Below are positions 20,599-31,493 of a stretch of 64,000 nucleotides of DNA, piece after piece. The translations under genes and the position numbers were made by a program. The notes under the pieces were generated by a model that saw only the letters and a list, made by a program, of their open reading frames with translations, was not told the origin of the DNA and did not search any database. This DNA is from Vulcanisaeta distributa JCM 11217. GTDB taxonomy: Archaea; Thermoproteota; Thermoprotei; Thermoproteales; Thermocladiaceae. Position 1 is the first letter of the stretch. Each line of letters begins with the position of its first letter. The stretch spans positions 98,392-162,391 of the forward strand of contig NZ_BBBJ01000007.1 of assembly GCF_001316005.1 (NCBI RefSeq), given 5' to 3'.

Positions 20599-21779
20599 TC
20601 ACCAAGTCTCCATAAGCGTAACAGCGAGTTCATGGTACACAACGTCCATGGACCAAAGATCATTATTAAGGACCCCCCCAGCCCTAACCCTACAACCACC
20701 GCAGTACCTTAGGTATGGGCATCTCATGCATGGGGAATCACCGTAATTTCTCTCTCTAAGCCTAATCACAAGCTCAGTGTTTACCCTGGGCCTAAGCCAA
20801 ATCTCAGTTAATCTCTCCTTCCTGACATTACCCATTGGCTTATCATTGAAGAATTGACATGGATAAACATCACCATTAGGATAGATCGACATAACCTTCC
20901 TACCGGCACTGCATGCACCCATCCTACTCACAAGCCTTAGCTTGCTCATGAACTCACCCTCATCGTTGCTCGCCAGCAATGATGCAACGACACCATCAGC
21001 TGGATTATCCACAGTCAATATCTCAACGTCTGAGTACTTCCTGGCGATATCAATTAGCTTCATTAAGAACCTCAGTAACTGCTCGGGGGGGCTCGGTAAT
21101 AAATTAACGATACCCCTACCCCTACCACTAGGTACTAGGTGGTAAAACGCTACCCTAGAAATACCCAACCTATGCGCCAGCTCCACAACCTCAGGCGCAT
21201 GATCAATATTTAACTTGGTAACGGTTGTCCTAATACCGACTGGTATTCCAACCTCCATCACATTCTTAATACCCCCCCTAATCGCCAAGTCCCAGGCCCC
21301 CCCTGAACACCCCCCCTAATCTTATCATGAACCTCAGGTATTGGTGAATCAATGCTTATTCCAACGTATTGGACATTCAACTCCTTAAGCTTTAAGGCCC
21401 AATCCCTAGTGATTAACGTACCATTAGTGCTGAGGGAGACCTTTATACCATAATCATTAGCTCTCCTCATAACGTCAGTTATGTCCTCCCTAATTAAAGG
21501 CTCGCCACCACTAATAATGAGAAGTGGAGTTCTTAGTTCATGGGCATCATCAACAACCCTTAGGGCCTCCTCAGTCGTTAACTCATCTCTTGAGAGACCC
21601 TGTATCGCATTTATGTAGCAGTGTATACACTTTAAGTTGCATCTATACGTGATGTTCCAGAATATTAACGGCCTACTAATGTCTGTGAACTCCCTATCGT
21701 TCTTCACGTAGTCATGGCCCTTAATAGAAAGGCTCACGGTGCCGCTCCCCCCCACCACTAAGTTCGTTATGTTGATCAT
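20599..21779 (-). CDS. Radical SAM/SPASM protein, AhbC/NirJ-like (frame broken near 21298)
   Basis: About 394 residues when joined. N-terminal radical SAM cluster motif WNITYRCNLKCIHCY (CxxxCxxC) and GGEPLIRED; C-terminal SPASM-type cysteines in GACSAGRKVMSIYPNGDVYPC and CMRCPYLRYCGGCR. The phrase PLIFWNITYRCNLKC is typical of AhbC/NirJ1 proteins, which remove side chains during sirohaem-to-haem conversion. The break lies in one of two neighbouring C7 runs (21297 and 21310): five G, not seven, restore GVQGAWDLAIRGIKNVMEVG. It is divergent from a second radical SAM gene, consistent with an AhbC/AhbD pair. Exact substrate is an inference. Confidence 0.8.
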
Positions 21780-21854
21780 CTAATCAATTGGCAGGTACCT
21801 AACCAAGTATAAAATCTTGCTTGCCCATGTATGTAAAATAACACTAAGAAGTAA

Positions 21855-21865
21855 GTTATTAAATA
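21855..21865 (+). promoter_or_regulatory. TATA box deciding the start of the second radical SAM gene
   Basis: gttattaaata is centred 26 bases before ATG 21886 and lies inside the longer open frame that begins at 21817. Confidence 0.55.
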
Positions 21866-21885
21866 AGGGGCTTGAACCCAACGCA

Positions 21886-23013
21886 ATGCATAGATGGCCA
21901 CTTGAGGAGAAGCCATTGCTGGTATTTTACGAGACAACGAAGGCATGCCCATTGGCATGCCGACATTGTAGAGCCAACGCGCTGCTTAAGCCATTACCCA
22001 CTGAGTTAAGCACTGAGGAGGCTAAGAAATTCATTGAGGACATAACGGGATTTGGCAAACCATACCCAGTGCTGATACTCACTGGCGGTGACCCATTAAT
22101 GAGGGAAGACATACTGGAATTAATAGACCATGCAAGGTCGCTGGGAATCCCAGTGGCGCTGTCTCCTGCCGTGTCAACAAAGTTACTTAATGATGAATTA
22201 CTCAGGGAATTAAGGGGGGGGCGTGTAAGCTCAGTATCAATAAGCCTAGATGGAGCCAGGCCTGAGACCCATAATTATATTAGAAGAACTGCTTTGGAGA
22301 GAATCGATGTTTTTAAGACGACTCTGGAAGTATTTAATAGGCTTAGGAGTTATGGAATTGAATTCCAGGTTAACACAACGGTTATGAAACTCAACGTACA
22401 CGAATTACCCCAGGTATTTAAGATCGTTAAAGACAGCGGGGGGGCCAATGCGTGGGAGGTCTTCTTCCTAATACGCGTGGGTAGGGGGGGCATGGAACTC
22501 GAGCCCTTGGATCCCTGGGAGACTGAGGATGTTGTTCAATTCCTATACGACGCATCACTATACGGATTACAAATAAGGACTGTTGAGGCACCCTTCTTTA
22601 GGAGGGTTATCATGCATAGAAACGCTGGTGCTAAGTATGAGGGTGGTAAGTTGTATTGGGAATTAACGAGGCAGCTCAGGGAATTGATGGGTGAGCCTCC
22701 AAGCAATACAAAGCCGCCAAGCTTTATACCGACCAGGGATGGTTACGGTATAATATTTGTAGCCAGTGATGGTTCGATATACCCAAGCGGGTTCCTACCG
22801 CTAACGCTTGGAAATGTTAGAAAAGACAACATAGTGAGGGTATATAGGGAGCACCCAGTGCTTAAGACGATAAGGGAGGCTCGGTTTAATGGTAAATGCG
22901 GTATATGCGAATTTAAGAATATATGCGGTGGGTCAAGAGCAAGAGCTTATACTGAATTAGGCGATCCTTTAGGATCAGACCCGGCCTGCATTTATGAACC
23001 TACTGCGAAATGA
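21886..23013 (+). CDS. Radical SAM/SPASM protein, AhbD-like
   Basis: A 375-residue protein with the radical SAM motif TTKACPLACRHCRANA, GGDPLMREDI, the iSLDG strand (SVSISLDGARPETHN), and C-terminal SPASM cysteines in GKCGICEFKNICGGSRARAY. The CxxxCxHCRA pattern and the SPASM tail are those of haem b synthase AhbD and close relatives (mycofactocin-type neighbours also occur in this group). G8 at 22214, G7 at 22438 and 22484 probably add glycines. Start ATG 21886 is chosen by the TATA box; the frame itself opens at 21817. Confidence 0.8.
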   Translation: MHRWPLEEKPLLVFYETTKACPLACRHCRANALLKPLPTELSTEEAKKFIEDITGFGKPYPVLILTGGDPLMREDILELIDHARSLGIPVALSPAVSTKLLNDELLRELRGGRVSSVSISLDGARPETHNYIRRTALERIDVFKTTLEVFNRLRSYGIEFQVNTTVMKLNVHELPQVFKIVKDSGGANAWEVFFLIRVGRGGMELEPLDPWETEDVVQFLYDASLYGLQIRTVEAPFFRRVIMHRNAGAKYEGGKLYWELTRQLRELMGEPPSNTKPPSFIPTRDGYGIIFVASDGSIYPSGFLPLTLGNVRKDNIVRVYREHPVLKTIREARFNGKCGICEFKNICGGSRARAYTELGDPLGSDPACIYEPTAK

Positions 23014-23434
23014 GTTTATTAAAAACCTCCATGGCACCAAACCTATTAAGTACTTCGTTGATCCACTCCCACTTTAAACCACTTCTCACGTTGGTATTCC
23101 TAATCAATTCCTTAATAAGGGATACGTACCACGGAATATCACTATTAACTACCACTGACACAACGAGATCCTCAATAGACGCGTAAGGTATGCCCTTTAT
23201 TAGAACTGAACGTGAGAAGAGGTCTGGAACTAGGGACCTCTCAATAACCACGTAACTGCCTAGGACTTGCTTAACGAATTCATGATCGCCATAAATCAAT
23301 ACATCGACAACATCTGGAACATCAAAAATACCCAATCTCTCGCCGATAATCTTTAGTAGACTTGCTAATCCACATGCATGATCTATATTCAATTCAACAA
23401 GCCTCCAATGAACATCATCGCACGTAATACTCAT
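23000..23434 (-). CDS. Unknown protein, possibly nucleotidyltransferase-like
   Basis: About 144 residues beginning MSITCDDVHWRLVELNIDHACG. The segment VVDVLIYGDHEFVKQVLG resembles the strand-loop of nucleotide-handling or nucleotidyltransferase-like folds, and the second half (SIEDLVVSVVVNSDIPWYV) is helical, but no catalytic motif is convincing. It overlaps the neighbouring histidine phosphatase gene by four bases and so is co-transcribed with it. Its tail also overlaps the convergent radical SAM gene by 14 bases. Function unknown. Confidence 0.55.
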   Translation of the reverse strand: MSITCDDVHWRLVELNIDHACGLASLLKIIGERLGIFDVPDVVDVLIYGDHEFVKQVLGSYVVIERSLVPDLFSRSVLIKGIPYASIEDLVVSVVVNSDIPWYVSLIKELIRNTNVRSGLKWEWINEVLNRFGAMEVFNKLISQ

Positions 23435-24069
23435 AAAATTAACCCCCAATTATTACACACATTCATTATTTCATTATCACTAAAACCAAGGCTCCTTAAT
23501 ATCCTCAGGGGGGGACTTAAGTTAATGAATACTACGTAATTATGGTCAAGGTTTATGGCTGTTACAGACCCAGTATCGAGATGCAGCCTATAGATGTTGC
23601 TTAACGGTAACCCCGTAATTAGGGCTACTATCGTAGTAATTGGATGCCAATGACTTACTGCAATTACGTGCTTCTCATTAATACCTTTAATAAAGTTTAA
23701 GAAGTCCATTACCCTATTAACCACAGACTCCATGGTCTCGCCACCGGGTGGATGATGCTTAATAGGATCCTTAACATAGTCATTAAAGGGTATCTCACTT
23801 ATCTTCTTGAGTTCCCATTCACCCATATCAATCTCTCTTAACCTCTCATCAACTATAATTAGGGTCAATACAACCGGCCGTTTGTCGAGCACGCAATAAC
23901 GGTGACGTGAATACTGGACCATGAACGCCTAGCTTACGTAGAAGCATTGCGGTGGCCGCGGCTCAAGCCTTCCCTTATCCGTTAGTGGGTTATCGTTATA
24001 ATTCCTTGAATGAAGAATCCCAAGCGCATTCAATTGCGCCTCACCATGCCTAACAAGGTATAGTATCAC
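23431..24069 (-). CDS. Histidine phosphatase (phosphoglycerate mutase) family protein, several frame breaks
   Basis: Reading through two or three breaks gives VILYLVRHGEAQLNALGI at the N-terminus (the phosphorylated His is in RHGE), TSPLLRARQTA, then LREIDMGEWELKKI, PPGGETMESVVNRV and the second catalytic His in VIAVSHWHPITTIV. This is the full set of motifs of the family. Breaks lie near 23975 (ccgcggcc), and near 23875. The GTG start at 24069 precedes ILYLVRHGE. Substrate is unknown; archaeal members dephosphorylate sugar phosphates or cobalamin precursors. A G7 run at 23508 encodes the PP in LSPPLRI. Confidence 0.78.
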
Positions 24070-24107
24070 GTTAGTGATTACGGAGGTACTAAGTAATAAA
24101 AGCATTA

Positions 24108-25208
24108 CTAAGCCCTGACAACAACCTCAGGCCAGTACTTATCGAGAACCTCAACTATACCGCCTGGTTTAATCACGACATTGCTCTCAAGCCTAACACC
24201 AAACTTACCAGGTAGGTATATGCCAGGCTCAATAGTGAATGTGCTACCCCCCCTCGGTAACGCCTTATCGTAGGACTGGCTTATGAATGGTTCCTCATGA
24301 ACCTCAAGCCCAATCCCATGACCAGTCCTATGAATGAAGTACTCCCCCCCATAACCACCCTCGGTTATGACTCTCCTGGCTATCGAATCAACATACGCAC
24401 CAGTAACGCCCTCCTTGATTCCGGCTATTGCCTCGTCATGGGCTTTCTTAACTAGGTTGTAAATGCGCCAGAAATCGCCTGGTGGGTTGCCTATTACGAA
24501 TGTCCTCGTTAAATCGCCATAGTAATCATTGTAGGTTGCGGTGACGTCAATGACAACCACATCACCAACCTCAACCCTCCTACGGGAAGGCACCCAATGA
24601 GGTATGGCCGAGTTAGGACCTGACTGAACAAGCACATCCCTAGGCTCAGCACCTGCATTACCAATGGCATCACTAATCACCTTAGCAATATCAAGCTCCG
24701 TCATTCCCGGCTTAATAGTTTCATGAGCAGCCTTAATACCATCTTCAATGGCCCTAACTGCGCGCTCGATATTCCTTAACTCACCCTCATCCTTACTTAT
24801 TCTCATTGATGTCAATAAATCATCAATTGAATAATCACTAAATTCACCAATCACTCTACGTAAAATCCATAAATAATTAAGCGTTGCCCTACCTTCAAGA
24901 CCAACCCTCCTCGCCGCACCGCAATTACCATTAATGAACACCTTAATGGCATTTAACGGGCCCTCCTCATCACCATAAACAATATACGGCAAACCAGTGG
25001 CCTTGGCCTTACCCTCATCAAGCCTCGGCAACACTAAGGCATATGCACCATTGCCTGTACAAATCATTAATGCACCAAATCTCTCAAAGGTCTCAATGTA
25101 GGAGCCAACTAGGTACCTAAAATTCGGTCCAGGAGTAACGACCGCTAACTCCACTGATTTCCTGCGTAATTCATTGATTAAGCCATTAATCCTATTAATG
25201 TTAAGCAT
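24108..25208 (-). CDS. Xaa-Pro aminopeptidase/dipeptidase (M24 family)
   Basis: A 366-residue creatinase-fold metallopeptidase that removes an N-terminal residue before proline. N-terminal domain about 1-125; the C-terminal pita-bread domain has all metal ligands: D in VVVIDVTATYNDYYGDLTRT (two Asp), H in HRTGHGIGLEVHEEP, E in FTIEPGIYLPG and E in GVRLESNVVI. Two C7 runs add probable extra glycines in GYGGEYFIHR and LPRGGSTFTIEPG. It follows the histidine phosphatase gene by 38 bases in the same direction, but a separate start is likely. Confidence 0.93.
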   Translation of the reverse strand: MLNINRINGLINELRRKSVELAVVTPGPNFRYLVGSYIETFERFGALMICTGNGAYALVLPRLDEGKAKATGLPYIVYGDEEGPLNAIKVFINGNCGAARRVGLEGRATLNYLWILRRVIGEFSDYSIDDLLTSMRISKDEGELRNIERAVRAIEDGIKAAHETIKPGMTELDIAKVISDAIGNAGAEPRDVLVQSGPNSAIPHWVPSRRRVEVGDVVVIDVTATYNDYYGDLTRTFVIGNPPGDFWRIYNLVKKAHDEAIAGIKEGVTGAYVDSIARRVITEGGYGGEYFIHRTGHGIGLEVHEEPFISQSYDKALPRGGSTFTIEPGIYLPGKFGVRLESNVVIKPGGIVEVLDKYWPEVVVRA

Positions 25209-25368
25209 TACTCATTAAGCCATAGAGGCGTAATTAAGCTATTCCCTTAACGCATTAAAGATAAAAGAAATAGATCAGTAGAGGCCGCTCACATCATTAA
25301 TCAGGTCCCGTAGAATCATCACGATAGAATTAATCAATTTAACTACCACGGGATTTAAAAACCAAGCC

Positions 25369-26046
25369 CTAACCCCTACCTACCTGTTGTGCTGATTGGA
25401 GCATAGCCATAGTTCTCAATCTCTCTATTATATTAAGTAGGATTGGTGTCTTCTCCCTCTCGACCACTACGTAGATATCATTGTCATACCTAAGTACATG
25501 CTTAGCGGTTATTTGATTGGATTTCATGACTTGTACGAGAAATGTCACAATACCGACAGGGGCCTTTTCAGCGAACATTATCCTCACCATGCCATACTCC
25601 TCAATCTTTGTCTGCGTGCAAACACTGGTTATGTACATTAATGGCGCAATCACGTGCATTTTATTGCCGTCATTAAGTATTATAAATTGAACCTTAGCCG
25701 CAGTTAATAGGTCCCTAAGTTTCGCCACCTTCTCCATATTCTCCTCCGTTAACATTATCTCAACCTCACCCATGCCACTGTACGTAATTATCTCAGCCAT
25801 ACTTAACGCCTTAACAATGTCAGGATACTCATTAACCAACTTATAATTCATGGAAATCCTCTCCAACGCCTTGACTATCGTGAATACCTTGGTGTCCTTA
25901 CCAACCATTGAATCAACAAGGGGGGGCTTAATACTCCTAGCGAGCGCTGATAAGTTAACAAGACCGCTCGACAATAGGGTTACGTAGAGCGGGTTTTCCT
26001 CAACAATTATCCTAACAGCCTGTTGAATACTTAAACTCCGAGACAC
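25369..26046 (-). CDS. Predicted amino-acid-responsive regulator (ACT-like domains, COG2150-like)
   Basis: A 225-residue protein with a short N-terminal helical part resembling a helix-turn-helix (VRIIVEENPLYVTLLSSGLV, LSALARSIKP) followed by two repeats of ACT-like strand-helix-strand pattern (AEIITYSGMGEVEIMLT and GMVRIMFAEKAPVGIVTFL). This layout fits the archaeal COG2150 family of ACT-containing regulators. The call is tentative. GTG 26046 is 26 bases from an A+T element, tatt-rich, at 26068-26077. Confidence 0.5.
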   Translation of the reverse strand: MSRSLSIQQAVRIIVEENPLYVTLLSSGLVNLSALARSIKPPLVDSMVGKDTKVFTIVKALERISMNYKLVNEYPDIVKALSMAEIITYSGMGEVEIMLTEENMEKVAKLRDLLTAAKVQFIILNDGNKMHVIAPLMYITSVCTQTKIEEYGMVRIMFAEKAPVGIVTFLVQVMKSNQITAKHVLRYDNDIYVVVEREKTPILLNIIERLRTMAMLQSAQQVGRG

Positions 26047-26175
26047 AATTACTATCTGTGAAAAAGAATTAATATTTTTTACTTAAAAATGCGCATCATG
26101 TCTGAAATTGATACAGAGTATTGAGCAGAGTTTAATCATTAAAACGGGTAGGCTTGAGTAATAATGAGTAATAAT

Positions 26176-26185
26176 GTTTATTAAT
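26176..26185 (+). promoter_or_regulatory. TATA box of hppA
   Basis: gtttattaat is centred 28 bases before ATG 26208 and supports that codon rather than GTG 26193. Confidence 0.5.
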
Positions 26186-26207
26186 CCATAAGGTGTGGTT
26201 CTCTACG

Positions 26208-28403
26208 ATGCTGCCCCTGGAATTACTACTGGCAATAGTAGTTCCAATTATTGGACTAGCCCTAGCTGGGTACAACGCATCATCAGTACTCAGGATACAG
26301 CCAGGTAAGAAGGAATTAACCGAGATAAACATGCTAATTGCCGAAGGAGGCAAGACATTCCTAATGAGGGAGTATAAGACGATACTGCCAACGGGTGTTG
26401 TATTGACAGTGCTTATATGGGCTGCGTATTACGTAATATTCCACAGCGGATTAATGGCTGGGTTAGCCGCATTATCCTTCGCCCTAGGCGCCATAGGCAG
26501 TGCCGTCGCCGGTTACCTAGGGATGTACGTAACCACGAGAAGCGCCGCCAAGACAGCTTGGATGGGTAAGTACGGTATGGGCCCAGCACTAAGCACATCA
26601 TTTAAGGCAGGCACCGTAATGGGACTATCTCTAGCCAGTATTGCCCTATTAATAGTCACGGTACTATACATGGCATACTCATCAACATTACCAACACCAC
26701 TATGGGCAGAGGCATTGGCGCCGGTGGCATTTGGTGCAAGCCTAATATCACTATTCATTAGGGTCGCCGGCGGTATATACACGAAGGCCGCTGACTGGGG
26801 GGGTGCCGATATAGTTGGTAAGGTTGAGGCGGGGGGGATACCGGAGGATGACCCTAGAAATCCAGGTGTGATTGCGGATAACGTGGGTGATAATGTGGGT
26901 GACTGCGCGGGCATGGCGAGTGATGTCTATGAAAGTTTCGTAGTTGTTCTCGCAGGTACACTATTGCTTGCCGCAGTATTTAGGCTTGCAACGAACCTAA
27001 TCATGCTATCAATAGTACTTGCAACATTAACATTAATAGGCACATTGGTCGGGGGGGTTCAGGTGGTTAGGGGGGGTGAGGTGAAGGGTAAGGACCTAGC
27101 CGCCGCTGCAATGAGCAAGCTAAACCTTGCGCTCTACACAACTATAATCGTCTCGGCAATACTCGTTGCTATATACTCGTTCATGGCCTTCCCATTGATG
27201 GAGGCCACGGCGATATTTATATCGGACCTACTGGGCATGATAACGGCAATAGTCGTACTGTTCGCCACTGAATACTTCACGCACTACACATTCCCACCCG
27301 TAAGGAACATCGCACGCCAGGCAGTGCTCTCAGCATCAAACGTAATAGTGGCGGGTTACTCATACGGCCTATTAAGTGCGATACCCACGATATTCATGGT
27401 CGTGGCCGCCCTCGGGATATCCTACGTACTTGGCTCAATGTTTATACCACCATACGGCGTTGAGGGGGGGGTATCTTCGGTACGGCCGTGGCATCCGTAG
27501 GCTACTAAGTCTCGCAGGTATAGTTATTTCCCTGGACTCCTATGGGCCGGTTAGTGATAATGCCAATGGTCTCGTGGAGATGACGGGCATGGACGAGGTG
27601 AGGGATGTAACAGACCCACTGGATGCCATCGGCAACACCTTTAAGGCGACAACGAAGGGCTACGCAATAGCAAGCGCTGGCTTAGCAGCCCTAATACTAT
27701 TCATTGGATTCATATACGAGGTTGTGGAGAGGATGGGAATACCACTGGTACAGGCCTTTGGTGAGCTAATGGTTATTGACCCAAGAATAATAATTGGAGC
27801 CTTAATTGGCGTGGCCCTCGTATACTTCTTCTCAAGCCAGACCCTAGCCTCTGTGGGTAGGGCCGCTGGTGAGCTTGTTGAGGAGATTAGGAGGCAGTTT
27901 AGGACTAAGAGAATTCTTGAGCTTTGGCCTCAGGAGAAGCCCGATTACAATAGGGCGATTGATATTGTGACCAGGCATGCACTCAAGAATTTCTTAGTAC
28001 CTGCCTATCAGCCGTAATAGTCCCAATAGTGGTTGGACTGGCGCTGGGCTGGATTGGCCTTGTTGGTACAATATTCGGCGTAATACTCGCCGGATTCCCA
28101 AGGGCACTACTAATGGCTAATGCCGGTGGCGCCTGGGATAATGCCAAGAAGTACATCGAGATTGAGGGCATCGAAGTAAACGGCCAGAAATTTGGCAAGA
28201 AGAGCGAGCCGCACAAAAATGCTGTGGTTGGCGATGTGGTTGGCGACCCATTCAAGGACACCACTGGACCATCACTGAACCCACTCATTAAGGTTGTGAA
28301 TACCGTCTCGATAGTCTTTGCACCGGTTATAGCAATGATTAGCCTGATAAACCCAGCGGCAGGTCCATTAATAATGCACCTAATCTCGATACTAATGGCG
28401 TAA
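26208..28403 (+). CDS. hppA: Membrane proton-pumping pyrophosphatase (three frame breaks)
   Basis: Hydrolyses pyrophosphate and pumps protons across the membrane; about 16 helices. The catalytic loop reads PEDDPRNPGVIADNVGDN followed by VGDCAGMASDVYESF; later SYGPVSDNANG and the last loop with KKYIEIEGIEVNGQ and NAVVGDVVGDPFKDTTGP. Breaks: G8 at 27464 (six expected), about 27500 (ggcctac read as ggctac) and about 28003 (gccctatc read as gcctatc). Two invariant motifs carry one glycine too many at G7 runs: ADWGGADIVGK (usually one G) at 26797 and VEAGGIPEDDP at 26831. These two are the clearest evidence for run expansion in the window. Confidence 0.95.
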
Positions 28404-28622
28404 TCAAGTAGTCCTAAAATTAAATTATTATTAAAATTGTGCTTCCATTAATATATTTAAATTTTTACGTATAAATTATTTTCACAGTCAATATTGATAG
28501 GGAATCTTCTCGAATTTATTGTTCAGTATTTATAATTATTGTTAATGATTAATCAATAGAAAAAGTATTAATAATGATCGATATAATAAAATTTATAAAA
28601 ACTAGAGATCCATAAATGTATA
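28404..28622. other. Intergenic, A+T-rich, ppdK promoter at its end
   Basis: About 220 bases of A+T-rich sequence with no open frame worth calling. The only clear signal is atttataaaa at 28591-28600, centred 27 bases before the ppdK ATG, a good TATA box for a leaderless transcript. Confidence 0.55.
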
Positions 28623-31306
28623 ATGGGTTCCCTCGGTAAGTACGTGTTAACCTTCGAAGAGGCTGATCCAGACGATGTTAAGTTAATAGGTGGTAAAGCA
28701 TCCAGTCTCGTCCTAATGACGAGGCTCGGCTTACCTGTTCCTCCCGGCATTATAATAACCACGAAAGCGTGCAGGGAGTACTATGACAAGGGTGAGAAGT
28801 TACCTGAGGGATTGATGGATGAGGTTGCCAGGGGCATTAAGTACCTTGAGGAGAAGACTGGGTATAAGCTTGGTGATCCCGATAATCCATTACTCGTTAG
28901 CGTAAGGTCTGGAGCCGCAGTCTCAATGCCCGGTATGATGGATACGGTCCTCAACGTAGGCCTTAATGATAGGACTGTCCACGGGTTAGCCAAGAGAATT
29001 AACAATAAGCATGGGGCATACGATGCGTATAGGAGGTTTCTGGCAATGTTTGGTAGGATAGTCCTTGGCATACCTGAGGAGGAGTTTAACAAGCCTCTTG
29101 AGGAGATTAAGCGGAAGTACGGCGTTAAGGAGGACCCAGAAATACCGCTTGAGGGACTTAAGGAACTCGTCGAGATCTATAAGCAGATATACATTAAGAG
29201 GTTTGGTAAGGTGTTTGATGATCCATGGGAGCAGTTAAGGCTCTCAATAGAGGCTGTGTTCAAGTCGTGGAACTCACCAAGGGCTAGGTTCTATAGGGAG
29301 GCCAATAAGATAACGCCTGATATCGCTGACTGCACGGCCACGGCAATAGTGACCATGGTCTTTGGCAACGCTGACTGGAGGTCAGCAACTGGCGTCGTCT
29401 TCTCAAGGGACCCAGCAACTGGCGAGAATAGGCTTTACGGTGAGTACCTGCCCTATGCCCAGGGTGAGGATGTGGTTGCGGGCATAAGGACTCCAAAGCC
29501 CGTTGAGAAGCTTAAGGAGGAGATGCCTGAGGTCTATGAGCAGTTATACAATGGTGTTAAGCTCATTGAGAGAACTAAGAAGGAGGTTCAGGATGTGGAG
29601 TTCACGATAGAGAAGGGCAAGCTATGGTTCCTACAGACGAGGAACGCTAAGATGAATCCACTGGCCGTTTTGAAGACGAGGGTCGACATGTACAAGGAGG
29701 GCCTCATAACGAAGGAGGAGGCGATAATGGGTGTTAAGCCTGAGTACATACTGCAGATGCTTTATCCAAGGATTGATGAGTCCAAGGCAGGTAAGCCATT
29801 GACCAAGGGTATACCGGCATCACCAGGTGCAGTAAGCGGGCAGGCGGTATTCGATCCAGATAGGGCAGTGGAGTGGTCTAAGGCTGGCAAACAGGTTATA
29901 CTGGTTAGGGAGGAGACGAAGCCGGATGACGTGCACGGCTTCTACGCATCAGTGGGTGTATTAACAAGTAGGGGGGGTGGTGCAACTAGCCACGCGGCAG
30001 TTGTTGCCAGGGCAATCGGTAGGCCGGCGGTAGTTGGCGCCGAGGCTCTACAGATTGATTACAGCACTAGGACTGCGAGGGTTGGTGATGTGGTTATTAA
30101 GGAGGGTGATTGGATAACAATTGATGGATTTACGGGTAATGTCTATGTTGGTAAGGTACCGACGATAGAGCCCAAACTACCGCCTGAGTTCTTCGAGTTC
30201 CTGGACATGGCTGACTCAGTGTCTGTCTTTGAGGTTAGGGCTAATGCCGATACGCCTGATGACGCCACAATAGCCAGGAGGTTTGGTGCCAAGGGCATTG
30301 GCCTATTGAGGACCGAGAGGATGTTCAGGGCGCCTGGTAGGCTAGACCTATTTAGGAAGGTAATACTCTCAGACAACCCAAGCGAGAGGAAGGAGTTGCT
30401 TGATCAATTGGCTGAGATGATGAAGAAGGACTTCCTGGAGGTATTCGAGATAATGGAGGGCTACCCAATAACGGTTAGGTTATTCGACCCACCACTGCAC
30501 GAGTTCCTGCCAAACTTTGAGGAGTTGGTTACAGAGGTGACCAGAGCCAGGACACTGGGTAAGCCAGACCCTGAGAAGGAGAGACTGCTCGCCAGGGTTA
30601 AGGCATTGATGGAGGCTAACCCAATGATGGGGCACAGAGGCGTTAGGGTTGGCATTACATACCCGGAGATCTACGCGGCGCAGGTTAAGGCAATACTGTC
30701 CGCAGCCCTCGAGCTTAAGAGGAAGGGTAAGCACATTGAGCTGCAGATAATGATTCCGCAGGTTGCGGAGGTTAGGGAGCTCGAGATAATAATTAACAAC
30801 GTCGTTAAGCCCACGGCAGAGGAGGTATTCAAGGCGTATGGCGATAGGATTGACTTCAAGATTGGCACCATGATGGAGACGGTTAGGTCATGCCTAACAG
30901 CCGACAAAATCGCCAAGGTAGTGGACTTCATGAGCTTTGGAACAAACGACTTAACGCAGGCAGTCTTCAGCTTTAGCAGGGATGACGTGGAGAATAAGTT
31001 CATGAGCAAGTACCTAGAGCTCGGCGTACTGCCCTACGACCCATTCGTGACCATCGACGAGGATGGCGTTGCCAAGCTCATGAAGATAGCCATAGACGCG
31101 GCTAGATCCGTGAAGCCAGACATAGAGATTGGCATATGCGGTGAGCATGGCGGTGACCCAGACTCAATAAAGATACTGGCTAAGGTTGTGGTAGGGGACT
31201 CAACTACTTCAGCGCATCGCCCTATAGGGTACCAGTGGCTAGGCTAGTCGCTGCCCAGGAGTCCCTGAAGATATTGGGCAAGGCACCAAAAATACACATA
31301 TACTAA
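28623..31306 (+). CDS. ppdK: Pyruvate, phosphate dikinase (frame broken near 31203)
   Basis: Interconverts pyruvate, ATP and phosphate with PEP, AMP and pyrophosphate. Domains: N-terminal ATP-grasp (VKLIGGKASSLVLMTRLGLP, SVRSGAAVSMPGMMDT), swivelling phosphohistidine domain with TSRGGGATSHAAVVARAIGR (His catalytic), and C-terminal TIM barrel with RTERMF, FGTNDLTQ and ICGEHGGDP (catalytic Cys). The G7 run at 29971 adds a glycine in what is normally RGG-T/A-TSHAA. The open frame ends too soon at 31247; a lost C near 31203 restores NYFSASPYRVPVARLVAAQ and the stop at 31306. About 894 residues, normal. With hppA upstream, it recycles pyrophosphate metabolism. Confidence 0.95.
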
Positions 31307-31493
31307 TGCATGGAATCAAATATTAAGAATATTTAAATTTAGGTCTATTTTACATAATCCTAACGAGGAATAAGTAAGGACAGTAATGCTATATTCATCT
31401 ATTAATTATCACTAAATGTCACTAAATTTAATTAATAAGTCAAATTTTTGAACTAAAAAACTTAAAAAAGGACTAATTTCCTAACGAGGATGT

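Noticed and set aside
21866..21884. Sequence whose complement resembles a tRNA T-arm (GGGTTCAAGCCCC)
   Set aside because: The flanks do not pair into a T-stem and no acceptor, D or anticodon arm is present; the stretch is the spacer between TATA box and start of a radical SAM gene.
21817..21885. N-terminal extension of the second radical SAM protein
   Set aside because: A TATA box lies inside it and the residues do not resemble the family's N-terminus.
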